DNA of 13,689 bases from positions 8,259 through 21,947 of the forward strand of contig PMCH01000127.1 in NCBI GenBank assembly GCA_003154055.1. Direction: 5' to 3'. The first letter of the stretch is position 1. Each line of letters opens with the position of its first letter. A program made the position numbers and the translations under genes. The notes beneath the pieces are model-generated. The model did no database searches and was not told the DNA's origin. It saw nothing but the letters and a program-made list of their open reading frames with translations. This DNA is from Acidobacteriaceae bacterium (GTDB lineage: Bacteria; Acidobacteriota; Terriglobia; Terriglobales; Acidobacteriaceae). Positions 1 through 6,288 of this stretch are shown piece by piece.

Positions 1-116
1 AGTCCGGCGGTGCTTCGCTGGTTGAGTGTCTCGTCGGCTTTCTTAAGAATATCGCCGAGCTGGGCCTGCGCGAAACAGCCCATCAGTAGAACGCTGGCAA
101 GCAGTGAGGATCGCAT
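1..116 (-). CDS. N-terminus of an exported protein of unknown function (partial, cut by window edge)
   Basis: On the minus strand an ATG at 116 opens a frame that runs off the left edge after 38 codons. The visible protein begins MRSSLLASVLLMGCFAQAQ, a compact signal peptide: a short basic start, a hydrophobic run, then an A-Q-A site for signal peptidase I near residue 19. The LMGC stretch resembles a lipobox only loosely, so a lipoprotein is possible but less likely. The mature part starts LGDILKKADETLNQ, polar and helical in character. I do not recognise the family with confidence. DUF4197-type periplasmic proteins start similarly, but that is a weak impression. It lies 88 nt downstream of the RND permease on the same strand and could be the operon's last gene. 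It does not look like a TolC-type outer-membrane factor. No strong ribosome binding site is seen. Confidence 0.6.
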   Translation of the reverse strand, partial: MRSSLLASVLLMGCFAQAQLGDILKKADETLNQRSTAG

Positions 117-204
117 GGGTACCCCCGCGGAGTGGAAGGAACCCATGATTCTATCCCAGGGAGAAGTGTGGTTGAGGACTGCTCCCCCGGAACCTGGCGA
201 CAGC

Positions 205-3200
205 TCAGTCGTTGGCGTCACTAGCGACCAGGTCCCGAGTGTGCATGTCGTGCAGATCGCCCCTCTTTCGCCGCTTGAATGACTTCAACCATTGCTCGAA
301 TTTATCGAGGTAAATGTAATACACCGGGGTGATATAGAGCGTCAGCATCTGCGAAAATACCAGCCCGCCGACCACCGCCAGTCCCAGTGGACGCCGCGAT
401 TCCGCCCCCGCGCCCAGTCCCAGCGCAATCGGCAGCGTGCCCATCAACGCCGCCATGGTCGTCATCATGATGGGGCGGAACCGCAGCAACGCGCCCTGGT
501 AGATGGCTTCCGCGGGACTCTCGCCGGTCGAGCGCTGTTTTTCCAGCGCCACGTCAATCATCATGATGGCGTTCTTTTTCACGATGCCCACCAGCATGAT
601 CACCCCAACGAAGGCATACAGGTTCAAGTCAATCTTGAAGATCATCAGCGTGAGCAGCGCTCCGAAGCCTGCCGAAGGCAATCCCGAGAGAATGGTCAGC
701 GGGTGGATGAAGCTCTCGTACAGAATCCCCAGCACCAGGTAGATCACCGCAATCGCCATGATCAGCAGCACGCCCAACCCGCTCAGCGACGACTGAAATG
801 CTTGCGCGGTTCCCTGGAAGCTGGTCGAAACGTCCTGCGGCAAGGTGTCGCGGGCAACCAGGTTGACGGCGTTGACGGCGTCTCCCAGGGCCACACCTGG
901 GCGCAGGTTGAACGAAAGCGTCACCGCCGGCAACTGGCCCAGGTGGTTGATGGTCAGCGGACCCAAACTGGGCGTGAACTGCGCCACCGCATTGAGCGGC
1001 ACCAGTTGTCCGCCAGAAGATCGCACGTACAGCATGGAGAGCACCAGTGGGTCTGCCTGGTACTCGGGCTGCAACTCCGTGATCACGCGATAGGTGTTCG
1101 ACGGCGCGTAGATGGTCGAGACCTGGCGCGCACCATAAGCCGTATAGAGGGCGTCTTCCACCTGCTGGGCCGATATGCCGAGAGACGAGGCCCGATCCCG
1201 ATTGATTTTGACGTCGATCTGCGGATTCTTGATCAGCAGGTCGCTGGTCACATCCTGGAGCAGGTTGCGGACGCGCGGGTCGGTCTTCAGCTTGCTCTCG
1301 AGTCTCGGCGAAGCGTCGTAGAGCTCTTTCGTATCGGGACTCTGCAACGTGAACTGGTACTGGCTCTTGGTGAGTTGGCCGCCAATGCGGATGGTCGGCA
1401 GCATCTGCGGATAGGCGTTAATACCGGGAACAGCCATCAGCCTGGCGCGCAGTTCCTGCACCAGTTGCAACGCCGGCTTGCGCTGACCGCGCGGCAACAT
1501 ATGGATAAAGATGCGTCCCTGGTTGCTGCTGCCCCCGCCGACCGTGCTGTTGAACGAGTCCACCCAAGGCAACGTCATGACGATGTCGTTCAACTGTTTC
1601 TGGTGCCGCACCATGCTGTCGTAGGAAATCCCCTGCGGCCCCTCGGTAAAGACGAAAAGGAAGCCCTGGTCTTCGTCCGGCAGAAAGCCGGTGGGAACGG
1701 TGCGGAAAAGTTGTACCGTCCCGGCCAGCACAAGCAGCGACACCACCAGGGTGGCCCGGCGGTGGCGCAGCGTGAATTGCAGCGTGCGGTCGTAGAACCG
1801 CAGCAGGCCGTCAAAGAATTTTTCCGTGATCCGCCACAGGCGCCCGTGCTCGGTCTTCTTGTGGGGACGCAGAAAGCGGCTGCACAGCATCGGCGTCAGG
1901 CTGAGCGAGACGAATCCCGACACCAGAATGGCCGCGCCGATCGTGACCGCGAACTCATGCAGCAAACGCCCCACCAGCCCGCTCATGAACAGCACGGGAA
2001 TGAACACCGCGGCCAGCGACAGCGTCATCGAGACGATGGTGAACCCGATCTCCCTCGACCCACGGAGCGCGGCCTGCATCGGCTCCTCGCCCATCTCCAT
2101 GTGGCGCACGATGTTCTCCAGCACCACGATGGCATCGTCCACGACAAAACCAACGCAGAGCGTCAGCGCCATCAGCGACAGGTTATCGAGCGAGTAACCC
2201 ATCAAATACATCACGCCAAATGTGCCCACCAGCGAGAGCGGCAGCGCAAGGCTCGGAATGGCCGTGGCCGACACGTTCCGCAGGAACAGGAAAATGACGA
2301 GGACCACCAGGACCAGCGCCAGCATCAGCGTGAACTTCACGTCGGACACGGAGTCGCGAATGCTGACCGAGCGGTCGTAGAGGATATTGAGCTTGACCGA
2401 GGGCGGCATCTGCTCCCGGAAACTGGGCAGCAGCTGCTTGATGTTGTCCACCACTTCCACGGTATTGGTTCCCGGCTGGCGCTGGATGGCCAGCATGATG
2501 GCCCGCCGGACACCGCCGTCGTTGTCGAAGTACCAGCTCGCCGTCTTGTCGTTTTCGACGCTATCCCGTACCGTGCCTACATCGCCCAGTCGCACCGGCG
2601 CCCCGTTGCGATAGGTCACAATCAGCGGTTCGTAGTCCGCCGCTTTATTCAGCTGTCCCGTGGCCTGGACAATGAACGCCTGGTTCGCTCCAAACAGCGT
2701 CCCCGTAGGCATGTTTACGTTCCCGCTCTGAATGGCCTGCGCCACTTCGTCAATACCGACTTGCCGGCTGGCCAGTGCTTTCGGATCGAGCGAGACCCGC
2801 ACCGAATATTTCTGCGCCCCCATCACCTGCACTTGAGCCACGCCGCTGACCATGGACACGCGCTGCGCGATCAATGTCTCGGCATACTCGTCTACGTCGG
2901 AGAGCCGCAGCGTGGGCGAGTTCAGCGACATGTAAATCACCGGCTGGTCGGCCGGGTTCACCTTCTGATAGGAAGGCGGGCTGGGCATGTTTTGCGGCAG
3001 GTCACGAGCGGCCTTGGCGATCATGGCCTGCACGTCCTGCGCGGCCGCGTCAATATTGCGGCTCAGGTTGAACAGCAGCGTGATCTGAGTGCTGCCCTGC
3101 GAACTCGTCGAGGTCATCGAGTCCAGTCCAGCAATGGTGGAGAACTGCCGCTCCAGCGGCTGCGCCACCGCCGACGCCATGGTGTCGGGGGTGGCTCCCG

Positions 3201-3354
3201 GCAGGCTGGCACTCACCAGCAGGGTGGGGAAATCCACGTTGGGAAGATCGCTCACCGGCAGTTGGCGATATCCCATGATTCCGAACAGGAGAATCGCGAG
3301 CATGACCAGAGTGGTCATGACCGGACGCCGGATGAAGCCTTCTGCGATATTCAT
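205..3354 (-). CDS. RND multidrug efflux permease, HAE-1 family, MdtB/MdtC-like
   Basis: A 1049-residue inner-membrane proton/drug antiporter, the normal length for the HAE-1 family. It should take substrates from the periplasm or outer leaflet and pass them to an adaptor and outer-membrane channel. The protein starts MNIAEGFIRRPVMTTL, followed by TM1 and the LPVSDLPNVDFP region typical of MdtB/MdtC. The transmembrane proton relay is intact: two aspartates in TM4 (GFVVDDAIVVLENI, D406-D407) and the TM10 lysine in GIVKKNAI (K927). TM2-TM6 span about 337-490 and TM8-TM12 about 860-1015. Large periplasmic porter/docking loops lie at about 35-335 and 555-855. Overall similarity by eye is closest to MdtC. 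Only one permease gene is visible, whereas MdtBC uses two, so it probably forms homotrimers. A ribosome site (CAGGA) sits 8 nt before the ATG. The C-terminus is charged (KSFKRRKRG). Substrates cannot be read from sequence. Confidence 0.96.
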   Translation of the reverse strand: MNIAEGFIRRPVMTTLVMLAILLFGIMGYRQLPVSDLPNVDFPTLLVSASLPGATPDTMASAVAQPLERQFSTIAGLDSMTSTSSQGSTQITLLFNLSRNIDAAAQDVQAMIAKAARDLPQNMPSPPSYQKVNPADQPVIYMSLNSPTLRLSDVDEYAETLIAQRVSMVSGVAQVQVMGAQKYSVRVSLDPKALASRQVGIDEVAQAIQSGNVNMPTGTLFGANQAFIVQATGQLNKAADYEPLIVTYRNGAPVRLGDVGTVRDSVENDKTASWYFDNDGGVRRAIMLAIQRQPGTNTVEVVDNIKQLLPSFREQMPPSVKLNILYDRSVSIRDSVSDVKFTLMLALVLVVLVIFLFLRNVSATAIPSLALPLSLVGTFGVMYLMGYSLDNLSLMALTLCVGFVVDDAIVVLENIVRHMEMGEEPMQAALRGSREIGFTIVSMTLSLAAVFIPVLFMSGLVGRLLHEFAVTIGAAILVSGFVSLSLTPMLCSRFLRPHKKTEHGRLWRITEKFFDGLLRFYDRTLQFTLRHRRATLVVSLLVLAGTVQLFRTVPTGFLPDEDQGFLFVFTEGPQGISYDSMVRHQKQLNDIVMTLPWVDSFNSTVGGGSSNQGRIFIHMLPRGQRKPALQLVQELRARLMAVPGINAYPQMLPTIRIGGQLTKSQYQFTLQSPDTKELYDASPRLESKLKTDPRVRNLLQDVTSDLLIKNPQIDVKINRDRASSLGISAQQVEDALYTAYGARQVSTIYAPSNTYRVITELQPEYQADPLVLSMLYVRSSGGQLVPLNAVAQFTPSLGPLTINHLGQLPAVTLSFNLRPGVALGDAVNAVNLVARDTLPQDVSTSFQGTAQAFQSSLSGLGVLLIMAIAVIYLVLGILYESFIHPLTILSGLPSAGFGALLTLMIFKIDLNLYAFVGVIMLVGIVKKNAIMMIDVALEKQRSTGESPAEAIYQGALLRFRPIMMTTMAALMGTLPIALGLGAGAESRRPLGLAVVGGLVFSQMLTLYITPVYYIYLDKFEQWLKSFKRRKRGDLHDMHTRDLVASDAND

Positions 3355-3400
3355 AATGGATATCCTGCCAGCGTCCCAGAAACGACGGTACCGTTAACAC
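3355..3400. other. Leader of the permease gene with a 10-bp palindrome
   Basis: This stretch lies between the structured repeat element and the permease start codon. It contains the permease ribosome site on the minus strand and the perfect palindrome ACGGTACCGT (3385-3394). No promoter-like pair of hexamers stands out. The palindrome could be chance or a small binding site. Confidence 0.3.
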
Positions 3401-3549
3401 AAACGCTTCGTATCAGGGCATGCCTTCAGGCATGCCGAGAAGCGTTTCATCGAGAAGCGCCTTTAGGCGCTGCTCATGGCGACCCGCGGCCCCTAAAGGG
3501 GCTCAGAAATAACCACCTTCGGCATCGCTAAAGCGATGCCCTGATACGA
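3401..3549. repeat. Multi-hairpin palindromic element with 14-bp terminal inverted repeat (REP/BIME- or MITE-like)
   Basis: The ends are a perfect inverted repeat: TCGTATCAGGGCAT (3408-3421) against ATGCCCTGATACGA (3536-3549). Inside are four perfect hairpins, each with a 4-nt loop: 3417-3436 (8-bp stem, loop TTCA), 3456-3471 (6 bp, TTTA), 3489-3502 (5 bp, TAAA) and 3521-3540 (8 bp, TAAA). If the outer stem is limited to its 9 distal pairs (3408-3416 with 3541-3549), hairpins 1 and 4 abut it with no unpaired base, giving a cloverleaf-like fold. A further 9-bp stem, AAACGCTTC (3401-3409) with GAAGCGTTT (3439-3447), would compete with the outer stem. A 9-nt direct repeat CGAGAAGCG occurs at 3436-3444 and 3451-3459. 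The element sits between adaptor and permease genes and would be transcribed in the operon mRNA. It contains no gene. The family assignment is inference. Confidence 0.85.
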
Positions 3550-3570
3550 CCGCCCGGGACCGCACCGAAT

Positions 3571-4752
3571 CTACGACCCAGTTTGATGTCCCTGCTCCAC
3601 CTGCGGAGCCTGAGTTGCCGCCGTTTGCTTCACCTGCACCTTGCTGCCGGGCACCAGGCGCAACTGCCCATCGGTAACAATGCGTTCGCCGGCGGACAGT
3701 CCCTTCTGCACGATCACCTCTCCTGCCTGCTGGGCGTCACTGGTCGTGATCGTCCGTGCTTCCACGGTGTTGTCGTCCTTGATCACGAAGACGAATGTTC
3801 CCTGCTGCCCGTTCTGGACGGCCTGCGAGGGAATCACTACCGCATTCGCCTGCGTTTTGAGCGTGAGATAGGTATCCACGAACTGCCCCGGCCAGAGCCG
3901 CCGGTCTCCATTCACAAAGATGCCCTTCAGCCTAATCGTCCCGGTTGTCGAATCCACCTGATTGTCAATAAAGCTGAGCTTGCCACGGACCGGACCGCGC
4001 GCGTCATTGCCCGTCACTCCCGGAATCACGACTTCGACTGGCAAATCGCCGCCGCGCGCGTACTGCTTCACTTCCGACAGATATTGCTGCGGCACGGTGA
4101 AGCTGACGTAAATCGGCTCCACCTGGTTGATGTTCACCAGCGCCAGCACGTCATTCGCCTTGATCATGTTGCCCTGGTGCACAATCAGATTTCCCGTGCG
4201 GCCGTTGATCGGTGAATAGACCGAGCAGTAGATCAGTTGTACCTTCGCATTCTCGACCGCCGCCTTGTCCGCCGCGACCGCCGCATCGGAAGCCTGCGCG
4301 CTCGATTCCAACTGGTCATACTGTTCCTTCGAAACTACCCCGGCCTTTACGAGCGCTTCATAACGGTGTTGTTGCAGGCGCGCATTGGCGGCGGCCGCTT
4401 CATCCTTCGCCAGGTTGCTTTGCGCGCGGTTCAGTTCAGCTTCCAGCGGGCGCTTGTCGAGCGTGAAAATCAGCTGCCCCTTGCGGACGTCGTCGCCTTC
4501 CTTGAAGAACACACCCGTCAACTCGCCCGTGATCTGGGTCTTCACCGACACGGTTGAATAAGCTTCTACCGTGCCGATCGCGTGGACTCGGACGGGAACG
4601 TTTTTCTGTTCGACCGTCGCGGCCAGCACCGGCACCGGCGGCGGCGGTCCCGGAGCCGCCTTGGTTCCGATACAGCCCGACAGCAAACCCAATCCCGCCG
4701 CAACCAGCGCGAGCATGAAAGACCGCCAATTACGATGCAGTTCTCTAGGCAT
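3571..4752 (-). CDS. RND efflux periplasmic adaptor (membrane fusion protein), lipoprotein, MdtA/AcrA-like
   Basis: A 393-residue adaptor that should bridge the inner-membrane pump and an outer-membrane channel. The N-terminus is a lipoprotein signal: basic start, hydrophobic run and lipobox LLSGC, giving a lipid-anchored Cys27, followed by a proline-rich linker (APGPPPPVPV). The first lipoyl half is at about 68-100 (FFKEGDDVRKGQLIFTLD), the alpha-helical hairpin at about 101-172, and the second lipoyl half at about 173-206 (YSPINGRTGNLIVHQGNMI). The beta-barrel follows at about 210-300 with the family signature FIDNQVDSTTGTIRLKGIF then LWPGQFV. The membrane-proximal domain runs from about 303 to 375, and the tail is Q-rich. 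The ATG lies 2 nt after the TetR stop codon, so translation is probably coupled. The stop is 217 nt before the permease start, with the hairpin element between. The lipoprotein and barrel motifs make the call secure. Confidence 0.95.
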   Translation of the reverse strand: MPRELHRNWRSFMLALVAAGLGLLSGCIGTKAAPGPPPPVPVLAATVEQKNVPVRVHAIGTVEAYSTVSVKTQITGELTGVFFKEGDDVRKGQLIFTLDKRPLEAELNRAQSNLAKDEAAAANARLQQHRYEALVKAGVVSKEQYDQLESSAQASDAAVAADKAAVENAKVQLIYCSVYSPINGRTGNLIVHQGNMIKANDVLALVNINQVEPIYVSFTVPQQYLSEVKQYARGGDLPVEVVIPGVTGNDARGPVRGKLSFIDNQVDSTTGTIRLKGIFVNGDRRLWPGQFVDTYLTLKTQANAVVIPSQAVQNGQQGTFVFVIKDDNTVEARTITTSDAQQAGEVIVQKGLSAGERIVTDGQLRLVPGSKVQVKQTAATQAPQVEQGHQTGS

Positions 4753-4754
4753 TC

Positions 4755-5438
4755 TTAGTTCACTCGATGCTTTTTGACGTGTTTGCGCGGCAAGAGTCTT
4801 GGCCGCCGCGCTGAGTTTTTGTTCTCCGGCCGCATCCCCTGCAGCCAGATGCTGGCGACGGTCCGGCAGACCACTTGCGGATCGAAATCCTGGAAGTGCT
4901 TTCCGCCGTACAGTTCCTGAATCCAGGAATGGTAAATCACCATCCCGAGAAAGCTCCGGGCCGCCAGCAACGGATCCACGCTGCGGAATCGCCCCGTCGC
5001 AATTCCCTTCCGGACAAACCGCGCCAGCACCTCAAAATAGTCCGCCACGTAGTTCTGGAAAAAACGCTGGGACAGCTCATGCTTCTCCAGCGCGCTGAAC
5101 AGCAGCAGGCGGGAAAGCGTCTGGTCTTTCGCCCGGCGCTCCAGCACCTGGGATGCGATTCGAGAAAGGGTTTCCAGATCGTCGCCGCCGGTTTCCAGTA
5201 TCTCCCGCATGCGCTCGCCCGGGGCCGCGCAGCTAATTTTGCGCTCGATCACCGCCCAGTACAGCTCTTCCTTCCCTGGAAAATGCCGGAAAATCAGAGC
5301 CTCGGTCACGCCCGCCCGGTCGGCAATCAGTTTGGTGGTGGTCCCGCGAAATCCCTGCTGCGCAAACAGACCGGTGGCAACGCCGAGAATCTGTTCGCGA
5401 CGGTCGGCCGACGAGTAGCGGGTTTGTGAAGTTGCCAT
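4755..5438 (-). CDS. TetR/AcrR-family transcriptional regulator of the efflux operon
   Basis: A 227-residue protein of normal TetR-family size. The N-terminal DNA-binding domain spans about 14-60 (REQILGVATGLFAQQGFRGT, then TTKLIADRAGVTEALIFRHF), with the helix-turn-helix at about 34-53. The C-terminal helical ligand/dimer domain is variable, as usual, so the inducer cannot be predicted. The last 20 or so residues are strongly basic (RRPRLLPRKHVKKHR), an extension beyond the core fold. It is the first gene of the operon, followed after 2 nt by the adaptor. It is most likely an autorepressor that releases the promoter when a pump substrate binds. This is supported by a perfect palindrome overlapping the promoter 18-33 nt upstream of its start codon. 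No clear Shine-Dalgarno sequence precedes the ATG. Confidence 0.94.
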   Translation of the reverse strand: MATSQTRYSSADRREQILGVATGLFAQQGFRGTTTKLIADRAGVTEALIFRHFPGKEELYWAVIERKISCAAPGERMREILETGGDDLETLSRIASQVLERRAKDQTLSRLLLFSALEKHELSQRFFQNYVADYFEVLARFVRKGIATGRFRSVDPLLAARSFLGMVIYHSWIQELYGGKHFQDFDPQVVCRTVASIWLQGMRPENKNSARRPRLLPRKHVKKHRVN

Positions 5439-5455
5439 AGGGTCGCGCGCCGCTG

Positions 5456-5479
5456 GTAAGTAAATACTTACTTATAAGT
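5456..5479. promoter_or_regulatory. Probable TetR operator (palindrome GTAAGTA-AA-TACTTAC)
   Basis: The interval 5456-5471 is a perfect inverted repeat with 7-bp arms and a 2-bp centre. The adjoining 5470-5479 is a second perfect palindrome, ACTTATAAGT, sharing the half-site ACTTA. The pair overlaps the -10 element and the expected transcription start of the TetR gene. TetR-family dimers bind palindromes of this size, usually at their own promoters. Binding here would block RNA polymerase, so autorepression of the regulator-pump operon is the natural reading. The overlapping second palindrome may allow two dimers to bind. Assignment to this TetR protein is by position only. Confidence 0.8.
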
Positions 5480-5500
5480 GCACGCGTATCGACGTGTCAA
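5471..5500 (-). promoter_or_regulatory. Sigma-70-type promoter of the efflux operon
   Basis: Reading the minus strand, a perfect -35 hexamer TTGACA (5500-5495) is followed after 18 nt by TATAAG (5476-5471), five of six matches to the -10 consensus. The predicted start is near 5464, leaving an untranslated leader of about 25 nt before the TetR ATG at 5438. The -10 box lies within the overlapping palindromes, fitting repression. This is the strongest promoter-like sequence in the window. Confidence 0.75.
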
Positions 5501-5548
5501 GATGCGGGTCGCGGTGTACAGAGCGGAAGAATGATGATGCAACTCAGG

Positions 5549-6262
5549 CTAAAACCGCAAATACCCAAACCCCACCCGCATGTGATGCAGCAGGTTATTC
5601 GGCATGGTTACGGAAACCGTCAATCCTAGAAGCGCGTGTACGATTCCGATCGGGTAAATGCTGCGGTAGCGCCGGAACATCTCGCAGAAAAACAGCGCTC
5701 CGATCAGCGTGAAGGTCGTCAGGATGGGACTGGGCAGATGCGCGACTGCGAACAGAGTGGCGGAGACCCACACCGCCGTTGTGCCTTCGAACAGCCGCTC
5801 AAATCGCGTAAAAAAGAAAGATTGCAGCATGAACTCCTGGATCATCGCCCAAACCAGGTATTGCCAGGCAAGGTGCAGGTTCGGCCAGGTGGGATTGGGC
5901 CGAATTACTCCCCCCGCCCAGCGCACCGCGAGCACCATGAGAATCGCCGCCGCAAAACTAATTCCCAACACCACGCTCGCACCAAACGTTTTTGGCAGCC
6001 TCAGACCCAGGCGTTCCAGCGATGGCCGATCCACCAGCACGAACAACAGGACCGCGAGCATGGTGATCACAATCCAGCGGTTGCGCCCGCCCGGCACCGG
6101 GGTCCAGAGCGAGAATTCCAGGGATAGAAAAACGACGATGATCTGCGCCCACGTAAAGTAGCGCTGGTAAGTGTCGGGAATTGCGAGGCTTCGGAGCGGG
6201 AACCGGATCGCCGGAACCGGAGTTCCCGCGCCCCCAGGAAAAGTTTTCGACTCAACAGCCAT
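5549..6262 (-). CDS. CPBP/Abi-family intramembrane protein with degenerate protease motif
   Basis: A 237-residue polytopic membrane protein. Hydrophobic segments lie at about 38-53, 63-78, 95-115, 131-150, 163-177, 182-194 and 203-220. The pattern fits the CPBP family (Rce1-like type II CAAX prenyl endopeptidases and bacterial immunity proteins). Motif 1, normally EExxxR, reads QEFMLQ (Q142-E143 onward), so the first glutamate and the arginine are both glutamine. Motif 2, FxxxH, is intact (FAVAH, H175). A third histidine is present at H209 (GIVHALLG). In characterised Rce1 enzymes the first glutamate activates water, so catalytic activity is doubtful unless this subfamily uses another residue. 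Substrate and pathway are unknown. It is divergent from the NADH dehydrogenase gene with 26 bp between starts, and its stop lies about 50 bp upstream of the TetR promoter. Family call fairly sure, activity not. Confidence 0.8.
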   Translation of the reverse strand: MAVESKTFPGGAGTPVPAIRFPLRSLAIPDTYQRYFTWAQIIVVFLSLEFSLWTPVPGGRNRWIVITMLAVLLFVLVDRPSLERLGLRLPKTFGASVVLGISFAAAILMVLAVRWAGGVIRPNPTWPNLHLAWQYLVWAMIQEFMLQSFFFTRFERLFEGTTAVWVSATLFAVAHLPSPILTTFTLIGALFFCEMFRRYRSIYPIGIVHALLGLTVSVTMPNNLLHHMRVGFGYLRF

Positions 6263-6288
6263 CGCGTGAATCTCTATATTGAGGGATT
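6263..6288. promoter_or_regulatory. Very short divergent intergenic region with shared AT-rich core
   Basis: Only 26 bp separate the two divergent start codons. The core CTCTATATTGAG contains TATATT (6275-6280) on the plus strand and TATAGA (6278-6273) on the minus strand, both usable as -10 elements. Any -35 elements must lie inside the opposite coding sequence. GAGGG at 6281-6285 is a plausible ribosome site for the plus-strand gene, but would be lost if transcription began at the position predicted from TATATT (about 6287). Which signal is real cannot be decided by reading. Confidence 0.4.

Noticed and set aside
117..124. Palindrome GGGTACCC next to the partial gene's start
   Set aside because: An 8-bp palindrome is common by chance and no paired promoter signal supports an operator.
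292..3531. A plus-strand open frame of over 1000 codons opposite the RND permease
   Set aside because: Its translation is dominated by Arg, His and Gln, has no recognisable domain, and mirrors a clearly conserved 1049-residue permease on the other strand. Long antisense frames are expected in GC-rich coding DNA.
3401..3549. CRISPR array or rho-independent terminator
   Set aside because: There are no equal-length direct repeats with spacers, and no T-run follows any hairpin on either strand. The terminal inverted repeat argues for a REP/MITE-like element instead.
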